From: a virus
DNA length: 64,000 nucleotides
Reading direction: 5' to 3' (one strand)
IMG/VR virus record: IMGVR_UViG_3300010354_000069
Location: 1-64,000 of that record
Part shown: in pieces, positions 30,780-39,224 of the stretch
How positions within the stretch are numbered: the first letter of the stretch is position 1
Layout: each line of letters begins with the position of its first letter
Program-made: the position numbers and the translations under genes
The notes under the pieces: model-generated
The model's database searches: none
Told to the model about the DNA's origin: nothing
What the model saw: only the letters and a program-made list of their open reading frames with translations

Positions 30780-32771
30780 ATGACGCTACAGGAAGGCTTT
30801 GGTATTGGGGCTTTCAAGAACAAGCCGACCCAAGTAACGCTGGCTGACGGATTTGCCGGCATTGCAACCAACATCCCCTCATTTCTCAACGATCAGCAGC
30901 GTGCTGTTGTAGAGTCTTCGATTGATGGAGTGAAACTGGTAATTGCCGGTGCCGGCACTGGCAAAACTACCGGCTGTATTCTTGCGCGAGCCGATTACCT
31001 GTATGCCAAGCGTCCGGGCAAGATCGCGATTCTGGCTTTCAACAAAAGCGTGCAGCTTGAGCTTGAAGACAAGGTACAGACTGCGCTATCACCTATTGCC
31101 GCTGCCAACACAAGTGTCTTTACCAACCACAGCATTGCTTACCGGCTAGTCATGAAGAATCTTGGTGTTCTGAAACTTCCAGCCAAGACCGAAGTCGTGG
31201 ACAAAGACTGGAAGATGATTGCTTGGCTAAAAGAGCAGCGCACGGCAGAAATGGGCAAGAGTCCGAGTGAGCGACTGCCTGGATTCGAGCCAGCATTTCT
31301 CAAGTTCACCGACCCGCAGATGCGCGCCTTGCTCATGTGCGAAGAGTTGAGCAGTGCTAGAGGGTTGCCGTCGGGTTTGGCCAAGAACGAGTTTCGTGTA
31401 CTGCGAGACACCACTACCGAATACGTGGATGGTTTTCTTCGCTGGGCAAGACTCAATCGCTGTCTCTACGGCAAACTGATGTTTCGCGACCTACTGCCAT
31501 TGGCGGCAAGGTTGCCCATCGAGGCTTACGAAAGCTTTGGGTTCAAGCACGTACTGGTAGATGAAGCACAGGACTTGAACACCGACCAACACGAAGTAGT
31601 TGGTAAATTTGCCGAAGTGGTGGAAAGCCTGCTGCTCGTAGGTGACCCTTCCCAGTGCATCTACAAGTTCAACGGCTCACGACCGGACATGTTCACTGGT
31701 ATTGCAACCAGGTACAAGAACGTTGAGACGTTTCATCTCAGCATCAACTACCGCTCAAATGAACCAATCCTCAACATGGCAAACAGTCTTCTGGAAAACC
31801 AGCTGCGTAGTCCGATCAGACTGCAGCCAAGTACCAGCAAGCCTGGAACTCCAGTAGTCAATCTCTCAGATCCCAAGAGCCTGGTACCTTGGATTCGTTC
31901 AGCATTGAACAGCGGCACCAAGCCGTCAGAAATTGCTGTACTGTACCGAGTGAACGCCCACTCACTAAAAGTAGAAATAGCTCTGACGCAGGCAGGTATT
32001 CCCTACCAGTCTCGCTCAGGTTCATTTTTTGAGCACCAAGCCGTGCAGGACATCTTTGCCTATCTACGCTTCCTTCACCCAGCGTCTCAGCGGGAGCAGG
32101 AGGATTGGGAAACGATTGTCAGTCACGCCAAGTACTTGGGGCAGAAGACAGCCGATGCCGCTTGGGCAGAGTCCAAAGGCAAGCCTCTGTCGTTGCGGCT
32201 GCCCCCAAGCTCTATCAAGACACGTGGGCAGAAAGAGGCGTGGCACCAGCTGGTCCACAATTGCGAAGTCATCTGTGACTCCATGCTGGGCAGTAGAAAC
32301 AACCCCAGCGTCGATATCGACAACCTCGTCACCCGTTACGTGAAACCTGCGTGGGAAGACCGTTGGGCAGACGACCCAGAAAGACTGGGCGAAGCGGAAA
32401 TGATTGCTGGCGCGCTCATTGAGTGGGCAGCCGGTTACAAAGACATTCCTGAACTACTCAAGTTTGCCAAGGAAATGTCCGTGCAGGACCCTCACGGTGT
32501 AGTGCTCAGTACAGTGCACAAAGCCAAAGGTCTTGAGTGGCCAGTGGTCGCACTGTGGAACCTTGGTGATGGCACCTTTCCCTTGTCGCACAGTCGTGTC
32601 GACTACGAGGAAGAAATGTGCATTCTCTACGTGGCAGTAACTCGAGCCAAAACCAACCTAGTCTTGGTCAAGTCCGAGAACACCAGCCACAACAGCAGCC
32701 TGCTGCACAGATTGTCCGAAGAGCAAAGCAAGCAGTTCCAAGAATTGCTTGACTTGTTTGATGGATTCTGA
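30780..32771 (+). CDS. uvrD: UvrD/Rep-type superfamily 1 helicase
   Basis: This 663-residue helicase has motif Q-like LNDQQRAVVES, Walker A AGAGTGKTT (56-64), motif II VDEAQDLNTD and GDPSQCIYKFNGSRPD (III). It also has INYRSNEPI (IV), STVHKAKGLEW (V) and YVAVTRAK (VI), in the UvrD/PcrA order. It unwinds DNA 3'-5' in repair and replication restart. AAGGA (30766-30770) is nine bases before ATG 30780, so TTG 30771 is rejected. A strong hairpin follows the gene. Confidence 0.93.
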   Translation: MTLQEGFGIGAFKNKPTQVTLADGFAGIATNIPSFLNDQQRAVVESSIDGVKLVIAGAGTGKTTGCILARADYLYAKRPGKIAILAFNKSVQLELEDKVQTALSPIAAANTSVFTNHSIAYRLVMKNLGVLKLPAKTEVVDKDWKMIAWLKEQRTAEMGKSPSERLPGFEPAFLKFTDPQMRALLMCEELSSARGLPSGLAKNEFRVLRDTTTEYVDGFLRWARLNRCLYGKLMFRDLLPLAARLPIEAYESFGFKHVLVDEAQDLNTDQHEVVGKFAEVVESLLLVGDPSQCIYKFNGSRPDMFTGIATRYKNVETFHLSINYRSNEPILNMANSLLENQLRSPIRLQPSTSKPGTPVVNLSDPKSLVPWIRSALNSGTKPSEIAVLYRVNAHSLKVEIALTQAGIPYQSRSGSFFEHQAVQDIFAYLRFLHPASQREQEDWETIVSHAKYLGQKTADAAWAESKGKPLSLRLPPSSIKTRGQKEAWHQLVHNCEVICDSMLGSRNNPSVDIDNLVTRYVKPAWEDRWADDPERLGEAEMIAGALIEWAAGYKDIPELLKFAKEMSVQDPHGVVLSTVHKAKGLEWPVVALWNLGDGTFPLSHSRVDYEEEMCILYVAVTRAKTNLVLVKSENTSHNSSLLHRLSEEQSKQFQELLDLFDGF

Positions 32772-32793
32772 CGAGCAGGGGTAAACAATCAGA

Positions 32794-32816
32794 GGGCGGG
32801 TCGCAGAGACCCGCCC
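32794..32816 (+). other. Intergenic hairpin immediately before a ribosome binding site
   Basis: A 9-bp stem GGGCGGGTC / GACCCGCCC (32794-32802, 32808-32816) has loop GCAGA. It is followed directly by CAAGGAG, the ribosome binding site of the next gene, and has no T-run. It may be an RNA processing or stability element. Confidence 0.6.
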
Positions 32817-32829
32817 CAAGGAGTTTGTC

Positions 32830-33213
32830 ATGCAAATCAATCCGGATGCACGCGTGCATGCTATTATGCTCTCCTACATGAAAAGCTCCGACGGGCTAAA
32901 CAGTGTAGAGGCTCTGAAGCAAATTGATGCTCAGACCGTGCCAGTGTTGATGGATACTCTGGGAATCCTACCAGTGACCAGACAGACAATGGACAGGTTC
33001 ATAGAGTTCATGGAAGCACTTGACAGAGAGTTGGCAAACCAAGGACTTGCTGAATTCAAGGACCACCCTAGACTTAAAGCTGCGGTTGCATACTTCAAGG
33101 AAACCAACCCAGCGGAAGTCACTTGGCGGGGCGAGGCAAATCAAGAGTCACCCTTGGATTTGTACGCAACAGTGCGCAGAGATATTTGGAACTCCCTTTC
33201 AGGAAAGGAATAA
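32830..33213 (+). CDS. Hypothetical helical protein (127 aa)
   Basis: ATG 32830 follows AAGGAGTTTGTC. The protein is mainly helical and neutral (DRFIEFMEALDRELANQGLAEF in two pieces), with no cysteine, signal or recognised motif. It ends two bases before the ribonucleotide reductase start codon, whose GGAAAGGA site lies inside this gene, so the two are probably co-translated. It may be linked to nucleotide metabolism but nothing proves it. Confidence 0.6.
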   Translation: MQINPDARVHAIMLSYMKSSDGLNSVEALKQIDAQTVPVLMDTLGILPVTRQTMDRFIEFMEALDRELANQGLAEFKDHPRLKAAVAYFKETNPAEVTWRGEANQESPLDLYATVRRDIWNSLSGKE

Positions 33214-33215
33214 TC

Positions 33216-35738
33216 ATGCAGACCTTACCGGGTCACATTGCTGAACTTGCAGCCACTTTGCCGGCTCTGTCCGCAAACGCTACCACAGTGCTTCAGAAGC
33301 GCTACCTTGACCGTGACGAGCGGGGCAACCCGCACGAGACCGTGGACGGCTTGTTCTGGCGCGTAGCCAGCACTCTTGCTGCCGTCGATGCTAAGTACGG
33401 CAACGAAGACGAGCAGCACGTCAGTGCTGAAGAGTTCTTCAGTATGATGCGGGGCAGCGAGTTTCTCCCGAACAGCCCGACCTTGGCAAATGCGGGTACT
33501 CGAACCGGACAGCTCTCTGCTTGCTTCGTTCTGCCAGTTGCTGACGCACTTAGCAACGGTGTAAACGGTATCTACGATACCCTGCGTGAAGCGCAGTTGA
33601 TCTTTCAGACCGGCGGCGGCGTTGGCTACAGCTTCAGCCGCTTGCGCGGTAAGGGCAAGATTGTAGAAACCACACGCGGGTTCAGCTCCGGACCTGTTAG
33701 CTTCATGGACGTCTACAACACGTCTTGCGGCTCGATTGCGCAAGGCGGAATTCGTCGCGGTGCGCAGATGGGCATCCTTCGCGTCGATCATCCGGATATC
33801 ATGGAGTTCATTCGGTACAAGGAAGACTTGACCAAGCTGACCAACTTCAACGTGTCAGTTGCTGTAACCGAAGAGTTTCTCAAAGCGCTGAAGAACAGTG
33901 AGCAGTATCAACTGGTTGATCCCAACAGCGGACCTACCGGTGAGTTTCTTGAAGCCCGTGAAGTCTGGAATGAAATTATTCAGCGTGCTTGGTCTACTGG
34001 TGAGCCTGGCCTGTTCTTCATTGATCGGGCTAATGCTGAGCACCCTACTCCAAAGCTCGGCGCCTATGAAGCTACAAACCCATGCGGTGAACAGCCTCTG
34101 GCACCCTACGAGTCTTGCAACTTGGGATCTCTCACTCTGGATACCTTCGTAGAAAACGGCAAGCTTGACTGGAAGCGGCTCGAAAGAGCCACCCACCGGG
34201 CTATTCACCTGATGGACAACGTGGTTGATGCCAACGCCTACGTTCCCGCTCGTGGTGAAAACCCCGGTGTTCCCAAGATTCGGGAAATCACGCTTCAGAC
34301 GCGTAAGCTCGGTCTTGGTGTCATGGGTTTGGCTCGTATGCTGTTCAAGCTGGGCCTTGGCTACGACACGGAAGAAGGCCGTGACGTAGCTGCGCGTGTC
34401 TACGCGTTTATCGATGCTCACAGCAAGATTGCTTCCTGCAACCTGGCTGCCAAGCGCGGTGCTTTCCCGTACTTCCAGGCAAACAAAGCAGAGGCAGAAA
34501 CGTTCTTCAAGCGTTACTGGACCAAGCGAGCAGAAACCGCGAGATACGAGGGCTGGGAAGACATTGCCAGTCTTTACGAGAAGGCTGTGCAGCTGATGCA
34601 AACGCACGGTGTTCGCAACAGCACGACAACCACCGTAGCGCCTACCGGCACGCTATCTATTCTGCACGATACCTCTGGCGGCTGTGAGCCGGAGTTTGCG
34701 CTCGTAATCAGTCGTTGGCAAGCCGATACCGAAATGTTCGAGGCAAACCCCGTGTTTGCTGCAGAGCTGAAAAGCGCGGGCCTCACCTCAGAAGAAGTGG
34801 AAGCTGTCTACAAGGCACTCGGTGGAAGTCGTGGATCCCTTCAGGAGGCTCTTGCCAAGGGCAAGCTAGACAGTCTCATGGAACCCGCACTAAGCGTTCT
34901 CAAGCGGCTCAGTAATACGTACGCCGTTGCCGGTGACATTGCTCCACGGGATCACGTGCTTATGCAGGCAGCCCTGCAGAAGCACTGTGACAGCGCAATC
35001 AGCAAGACCATCAACTTCCCCAACGAAGCTACCGTTGAGGAAGTCGAGGCCGCTTACTGGCTGGCAATCGAAGCCGGCTGCAAGGGCATCACGGTGTATC
35101 GTGACGGCTCGCGTATGTTCCAGCCACTGACTGCAGGGGACAAGAAAACCGAGAAGAAAGATAAGCAGGCTACAAAAGAGGTAGAAACTCTAGTTAGCCA
35201 GCCCAGACCTCGTCCGGACACCCTTATCGGTTTGACAAAGATGCAGCACACCGGCGACGGCAAACTGTACGTCACCATGAACTATGACGAGGAAGGCTTG
35301 CGTGAAGTATTTCCTGTGGTAGGACGTTCCGGTGGCACGATCTTCTCGCTGACCGAGGCCATTGGCAGGTTGATTAGCTTGGCTCTGCAGTACCACGTAC
35401 CCGTTAGGGAAATCGTACACAAGCTGATCGGCATCCGCTCGGCTAATGTCTTTGGTATTGGACCCAAGCAGGTACTTAGCATTCCTGATGCGATTGGCAA
35501 GGTCATGAACCAGAGTCAGAACGGGAGTCTCAAATCCGAGATTACCAGTATCGAGCAGTACATTCCGGAAGCAGTGACAGCGCTGACGGAGACTTCGCAA
35601 GAAGTATCCTCTAGGTTGCAGGCTTTGGAGCACGGCGAAAGTCCTGAGTGCCCTAACTGCGGGGCACCCATGAAGTTCGGCGAAGGTTGCCGCGGCGGTA
35701 GCTGTACTAATCTTGAGTGCGGCTACGCAAAGTGCTGA
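33216..35738 (+). CDS. nrdJ: Adenosylcobalamin-dependent ribonucleotide reductase (class II)
   Basis: Makes deoxyribonucleotides from ribonucleotides using a B12 radical; no beta subunit gene is needed and none is near. Key features are PNSPTLANAG, LSACFVLPV (reducing Cys), TGGGVGYSFSRLR, GGIRRGAQMG, NPCGEQPL...ESCNLGS (catalytic Cys290) and NSTTTTVAPTGT. A C-terminal region has QAALQKHCDSAISKTIN, then a four-cysteine zinc ribbon (CPNCG ... CTNLECGYAKC) typical of NrdJ. ATG 33216 has GGAAAGGA upstream; the longer frame is rejected. A strong terminator follows. It supplies precursors alongside dUTPase. Confidence 0.94.
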   Translation: MQTLPGHIAELAATLPALSANATTVLQKRYLDRDERGNPHETVDGLFWRVASTLAAVDAKYGNEDEQHVSAEEFFSMMRGSEFLPNSPTLANAGTRTGQLSACFVLPVADALSNGVNGIYDTLREAQLIFQTGGGVGYSFSRLRGKGKIVETTRGFSSGPVSFMDVYNTSCGSIAQGGIRRGAQMGILRVDHPDIMEFIRYKEDLTKLTNFNVSVAVTEEFLKALKNSEQYQLVDPNSGPTGEFLEAREVWNEIIQRAWSTGEPGLFFIDRANAEHPTPKLGAYEATNPCGEQPLAPYESCNLGSLTLDTFVENGKLDWKRLERATHRAIHLMDNVVDANAYVPARGENPGVPKIREITLQTRKLGLGVMGLARMLFKLGLGYDTEEGRDVAARVYAFIDAHSKIASCNLAAKRGAFPYFQANKAEAETFFKRYWTKRAETARYEGWEDIASLYEKAVQLMQTHGVRNSTTTTVAPTGTLSILHDTSGGCEPEFALVISRWQADTEMFEANPVFAAELKSAGLTSEEVEAVYKALGGSRGSLQEALAKGKLDSLMEPALSVLKRLSNTYAVAGDIAPRDHVLMQAALQKHCDSAISKTINFPNEATVEEVEAAYWLAIEAGCKGITVYRDGSRMFQPLTAGDKKTEKKDKQATKEVETLVSQPRPRPDTLIGLTKMQHTGDGKLYVTMNYDEEGLREVFPVVGRSGGTIFSLTEAIGRLISLALQYHVPVREIVHKLIGIRSANVFGIGPKQVLSIPDAIGKVMNQSQNGSLKSEITSIEQYIPEAVTALTETSQEVSSRLQALEHGESPECPNCGAPMKFGEGCRGGSCTNLECGYAKC

Positions 35739-35748
35739 GGTAGAAACG

Positions 35749-35783
35749 GGGGAGTCCGGCAAATGCCGGACTCCCCTTTTTTA
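35749..35783 (+). terminator. Intrinsic terminator after ribonucleotide reductase
   Basis: A 12-bp GC-rich stem GGGGAGTCCGGC / GCCGGACTCCCC (35749-35760, 35765-35776), with AAAT loop, is followed by TTTTTTATT. This is a textbook rho-independent terminator. Confidence 0.95.
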
Positions 35784-35853
35784 TTGCGTCACGCCGTAGT
35801 ACGTACAGCCAACTTGGGGTACACTCAAAGCACCGAAAGGATGAGTGTAGCCC

Positions 35854-36306
35854 GTGGAACCCGTTTACATCTTTACCGTCGAACAATTCAAGGAAGAGCT
35901 TGAGGAAAAACTCAAGAACGTAACACACGTAGCGGTCATGCCCGCGCGTAGTGAAATCTATGGTGTGGGTGAAGGGCTGTCTTTTGACGGTTTTACCATG
36001 CCTATCGTCGGTCTTACACTTAACACTGTTGCAGGGCTGAATGGCATGATTTCCCACATGCTCAGGCAAAGTGACAATCAGTTTGAACCGTACTGCGCAG
36101 ATGAAAAGTTCATTGAAGCAGCACAGAAGCGTCTTGACGCAGAGCGGGCAGCGCTAGAAAATCGTCAAGCAGCTGAGCAAGCTAGAAATGCTGAGCTTGC
36201 TTCAATTGCCAGCAAGCTAGCTTCCCCATACATTGATGCGGGACACCAGCTTGAGAGCGCGCTCCCCCTGATTCTGGAGGCCATCGAACAACATGAAAAT
36301 CGCTGA
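35854..36306 (+). CDS. Hypothetical protein (150 aa)
   Basis: This is the first gene after the strong terminator. GTG 35854 is the first start after an in-frame TAG; AAAGG lies 13 bases upstream, inside a small ACACTC/GAGTGT stem. The N-terminal half is alpha/beta (PVYIFTVEQFKEELEEKLKN). The C-terminal half is a long Ala/Glu/Gln-rich helix (AQKRLDAERAALENRQAAEQ) that may form a coiled coil. No family recognised. Overlaps the next gene by 14 bases. Confidence 0.6.
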   Translation: MEPVYIFTVEQFKEELEEKLKNVTHVAVMPARSEIYGVGEGLSFDGFTMPIVGLTLNTVAGLNGMISHMLRQSDNQFEPYCADEKFIEAAQKRLDAERAALENRQAAEQARNAELASIASKLASPYIDAGHQLESALPLILEAIEQHENR

Positions 36307-36691
36307 TTCCGAAATGAAAATTGACGGACCGGATGAGATTATGGTCATGAGCATGGAACGCTTTTTGCAGACCGTGAAGCTTCAGTTCGGAAACATGCCG
36401 TTTGTTGCACTGAACGTAACTCGTAGCTGTACTAGCGACGACGAAGTTCGCGATCATGGCCCGCGTGGTCTTGTAGCAATGGTTGCTGTGGGGTTTGAAC
36501 CTGAGTACACCGACATGTTTCCCGCTGTCATGACAGCCGTCACAAATGAAGGCAACATGCGTGTAGTCACTGACGAAGAAGCTGTAGCTGCCTTGCTGAG
36601 GGATAACCTCACAGTGGAAGAAGAAGAAGAAGAACCCACAAGCAAAACCGTTACGGTAGCCAAAAACGAAGAGAGTGCACTGGAGTTCTAA
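36293..36691 (+). CDS. Hypothetical acidic protein (132 aa)
   Basis: ATG 36293 lies within the end of the previous gene. The N-terminal ~100 residues appear alpha/beta (MPFVALNVTRSCTSDDEVR, GLVAMVAVGFEPEY), followed by a run of Glu (VEEEEEEPTS) and a final ESALEF. No family recognised. The two-gene unit 35854-36691 is bounded by intrinsic terminators on both sides, so it is probably a separate transcription unit with its own promoter, which I could not identify. Confidence 0.6.
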   Translation: MKIADSEMKIDGPDEIMVMSMERFLQTVKLQFGNMPFVALNVTRSCTSDDEVRDHGPRGLVAMVAVGFEPEYTDMFPAVMTAVTNEGNMRVVTDEEAVAALLRDNLTVEEEEEEPTSKTVTVAKNEESALEF

Positions 36692-36703
36692 GACAAAATA
36701 AAG

Positions 36704-36737
36704 AGCGGGTACCCTCGGGTGCCCGCTTTTGCTTTTA
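36704..36737 (+). terminator. Intrinsic terminator
   Basis: An 11-bp stem AGCGGGTACCC / GGGTGCCCGCT with one G-U pair and a TC loop (36704-36727) is followed by TTTGCTTTT. It closes the two-gene unit 35854-36691. Confidence 0.85.
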
Positions 36738-36773
36738 TTGACGCTATCGGCTTTATATGGCAATTATGGAGCA

Positions 36774-37469
36774 ATGGCACACAAGACTCCCTCCGGTAAG
36801 ACCAGCGGTGCATGGCGCGACCTAGAACGTCGTGTTGAAGCGCTCTTTCGTGCTGCCGGATTCACGAGTGCCAAACGAATCACCCGTGCTAGCGACTTTG
36901 GTGAAGAACGCCCTGACGTAGACGTTCCGGAAATCAAAGGTCTAGCCGTTGATACAAAGTACAGAAACGGTGGATTTTCCCACCACAGCTTGTTCCTTAC
37001 CGAAGTAGACAAGTACGTTGGCGTAAAACGAATGGGCGAAGACCAAGCGTATGACTGGTCCATAATGCCCACCCGCGCCGGGGGTTCCAAAGACATTCTT
37101 GTCACGCTGCGCTTGGACAAGTTCCTTGAAGTTCTGGCACAGGCCTTCCTTCGCAAAGGACATCAATCAAACGGAGGTTGGTCGTGTCCGCGTTGTCCAG
37201 GAAGTCTGTCAAAGGTGGGTGAGCTACTTGGATTGCATCAGTACACTTGCCAGACCTGTAGTCTGGTACTACTATCACAGGAGGAAGCGATCGAAGTAGA
37301 ACAACCAGAGCCGGTAAGGAAGAAACGCACTCGAGAGCAAGTGGTCAAAGACCAGAGTTCCGATTCGTTCCAACCACTCCCAGGACAGATGAAACTTCGC
37401 GACTTGATCGCTCAAAAGACAGCCCCATCCTCAGGGCGAAAGAAACGCTTACCAAAGGGTACCAAATGA
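36774..37469 (+). CDS. Nuclease-like protein (PD-(D/E)XK type) with zinc ribbon
   Basis: ATG 36774 (231 aa) is chosen over an earlier frame that begins within the terminator. The N-terminal domain has RRVEALFRAAGF, RPDVDVPEIKG and VDTKYR, a possible PD-(D/E)XK arrangement (Asp ... Asp-x-Lys). It resembles Holliday-junction resolvase or restriction-type folds. The middle has CPRCPG ... YTCQTC, a four-cysteine zinc ribbon, and the C-terminus is strongly basic (RKKRLPKGTK). A TTGACG/AATTAT pair (36738, 36762) may be a weak promoter. It overlaps the next nuclease gene by four bases (ATGA). Confidence 0.6.
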   Translation: MAHKTPSGKTSGAWRDLERRVEALFRAAGFTSAKRITRASDFGEERPDVDVPEIKGLAVDTKYRNGGFSHHSLFLTEVDKYVGVKRMGEDQAYDWSIMPTRAGGSKDILVTLRLDKFLEVLAQAFLRKGHQSNGGWSCPRCPGSLSKVGELLGLHQYTCQTCSLVLLSQEEAIEVEQPEPVRKKRTREQVVKDQSSDSFQPLPGQMKLRDLIAQKTAPSSGRKKRLPKGTK

Positions 37470-38539
37470 ATCTGAACGAAATCGAAACCACGTCGCACTC
37501 GCGGCTGGGCGTTTTCGAGAAGTGCGGAAAGATGTACGAGTTTCAGTACATCAAAAAGGAAGCGGTCTTCGAAAACGCGGATCACTTCATTATCGGTGAA
37601 ATCTGCCACGGTACTCTTGAAGACTACTATAACGATGTCTACAAGACGGTAGATGAAGCCTTGGCTAATCGTTGGCAGGCGTGGCTAGCGGAGCGCAATT
37701 TGATTCCTCTACTTGGTGAGTTGCAGGATTATGCAAGGGATGTACAGCATCTGTACCGACGGGCCAGCGCAAGTTATACCGGCAAGGACAAAATCCGCAA
37801 GCGGGACGGTAGCGTGGCGGACAATCCGCAACTTACCACTGACTGGAAGCGCTCGGTAGAGGAGCTGCAGCTGGGTGATCGTGCACACAATATTGACCTA
37901 GCCGGAGTCACCACACTCGGCCCTTCGCACGCTTCTGTGTCGTTGAGCAACTGCTACAGCGAGACATTGGAAATCATGCGAGACTACCGTGAACCCTCTG
38001 CTCTGCAGTCTGTTGATTGGTTGGAGTTTCCTATTAGCCACCGCGTGAGGGAAAACAACGAGGTCAAAGACCTCTGGAACCCTGTGAAGCTGCCTCGCAC
38101 CGGCGTCTACCTCAACGGCTACATAGACTTGGTAGGTCGTATGCGCGAAGAGCACGGCGGTGGTGTTGTTCTGCTGGATCACAAAACCACTCAAGGTGGA
38201 CCACCCAGCGACCTTGAGGTCAGTCATCATGAGCAGCTACTCAAGTATGCTTGGGCTTGGCATCAACTTACGGGTGAGTGGCCCACGCATATTGGTGTAA
38301 ACCATCTTCGTAGTAAGTCAGCGGTAATTGTTTCACTTGACCCAGAAGAAGCACTTGCAGCAATCGATCGCACGGAACAGCTGATCGAAGCTCAGCGGTT
38401 GGGTAACTACATCAAGAAAGATCCGTTTGCCTACGGATCTCCGTGCATCCGTATGCGAGACCACCAAGTAGAGCGACATTGTCCGTATCTGGCGAAGTGC
38501 CACCCCAGTGTGGCAAAGAAACTGGGCTTGGAAGTCTAA
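37466..38539 (+). CDS. RecB/Cas4-like PD-(D/E)XK exonuclease
   Basis: This 357-residue protein has an N-terminal SHSRLGVFEKCGKMYEF, the S-x2-(R/L)-x3-C pattern of RecB-family nucleases. It then has GEICHGTLEDYY, NGYIDLV, LLDHKTTQG (D-x-K catalytic pair) and EQLLKYAWAW (QxxxY). C-terminal CIRMRDHQVERHCPYLAKC has cysteines that, with the N-terminal one, may bind a 4Fe-4S cluster. It would resect DNA ends in phage recombination. ATG 37466 overlaps the previous stop. A strong promoter follows for the HU gene. Confidence 0.85.
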   Translation: MNLNEIETTSHSRLGVFEKCGKMYEFQYIKKEAVFENADHFIIGEICHGTLEDYYNDVYKTVDEALANRWQAWLAERNLIPLLGELQDYARDVQHLYRRASASYTGKDKIRKRDGSVADNPQLTTDWKRSVEELQLGDRAHNIDLAGVTTLGPSHASVSLSNCYSETLEIMRDYREPSALQSVDWLEFPISHRVRENNEVKDLWNPVKLPRTGVYLNGYIDLVGRMREEHGGGVVLLDHKTTQGGPPSDLEVSHHEQLLKYAWAWHQLTGEWPTHIGVNHLRSKSAVIVSLDPEEALAAIDRTEQLIEAQRLGNYIKKDPFAYGSPCIRMRDHQVERHCPYLAKCHPSVAKKLGLEV

Positions 38540-38546
38540 CAGCCCA

Positions 38547-38575
38547 TTGACCACCCACCACGCTGCTTATAGAAT
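38547..38575 (+). promoter_or_regulatory. Sigma70-type promoter upstream of HU gene
   Basis: TTGACC (38547-38552) and TAGAAT (38570-38575), each 5 of 6 to consensus, are separated by exactly 17 bases and lie 36 bases before the HU-like start. It is the best promoter match I found in the window, and it implies use of host RNA polymerase with a housekeeping sigma factor. Confidence 0.75.
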
Positions 38576-38610
38576 AAGAGCGTGTACTAAACACAGGAGA
38601 AACTCGAAAC

Positions 38611-38901
38611 ATGAACGGTTCCGATCTTGTACTTGAAGTCCGTAAGAACATGCCTTCACTTACAGCGGCTGAGGCTGCTGGTGCGGTTGATGCCGTATTT
38701 GATGCTATCCGCAAGGAACTGCTATCCGGCGGTAACGTGGTAATTCGCGGCTTCGGTCGTTTTGGTTCCAAGGTTGTTGATGCTCGTGAATATCGCAACC
38801 CGCTTAACGGTGCCAAGATTCTCAAGCCGGCCCGGCGTCGCCCTGACTTTGACTTTGCAAAGTCTCTGCAGGACGAAGTCTCTGCAACGCCTCTGAATTA
38901 A
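38611..38901 (+). CDS. hup: HU/IHF-family DNA-binding protein
   Basis: This 96-residue histone-like protein has an N-terminal helical pair (LVLEVRKNMPSLTAAEAAGAV), the central GGNVVIRGFGRF signature (HU consensus G..V.l.gFG.F) and beta arms with AREYRNPLNGAKILKPAR. HU usually has RNP near the arm tip; RNPLNG fits. It bends and compacts DNA, and could organise the phage genome or origin. AGGAGAAACTCGAAAC precedes ATG 38611, and a strong promoter lies upstream. Confidence 0.93.
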   Translation: MNGSDLVLEVRKNMPSLTAAEAAGAVDAVFDAIRKELLSGGNVVIRGFGRFGSKVVDAREYRNPLNGAKILKPARRRPDFDFAKSLQDEVSATPLN

Positions 38902-38909
38902 GCTGCTAA

Positions 38910-39224
38910 ATGCCAAAGCCACACCCAATTCGGGACAAGTTCCTGAAGTACTTGCGCTCAGACATGGCTCACGACAAGCCATGGGTAGACGCTTCGGGTG
39001 TGTACACTTCCAATGAAGTGCGAGATGCGGTGAAGCGAATTTCCAAAACGGATCCTCTGCTTCACCGCATCATCGACTACTACATTCGCACCCGCATGCC
39101 TCGCATGAGAATTGCTGAGGCGGTTCACTACGATAGCAGCACTGTAAAGCGCAAACTCGACGACGCGGTCGATATCGTACTGCAACAACTCAAGCTGGGT
39201 GTCACCGGTGAACAAGAAGCCTAG
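38910..39224 (+). CDS. Helix-turn-helix protein (104 aa)
   Basis: This basic, helical protein has a central MRIAEAVHYDSSTVKRKLDDAVDIVLQQL segment that fits a sigma region 4 or MarR-like helix-turn-helix (helix, turn at HYDS, recognition helix). It may regulate phage transcription. It follows HU by eight bases, so it probably shares the HU promoter, and overlaps the next HTH-type gene by 26 bases. Family not specified. Confidence 0.65.
   Translation: MPKPHPIRDKFLKYLRSDMAHDKPWVDASGVYTSNEVRDAVKRISKTDPLLHRIIDYYIRTRMPRMRIAEAVHYDSSTVKRKLDDAVDIVLQQLKLGVTGEQEA

Noticed and set aside
33123-33215. N-terminal extension of the ribonucleotide reductase
   Set aside because: It overlaps the preceding gene in another frame. 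ATG 33216 has GGAAAGGA and matches the expected family start.
36729-36773. Earlier start for the nuclease/zinc-ribbon gene
   Set aside because: It lies within the terminator T-tract, and the extra residues are hydrophobic with no family sense.
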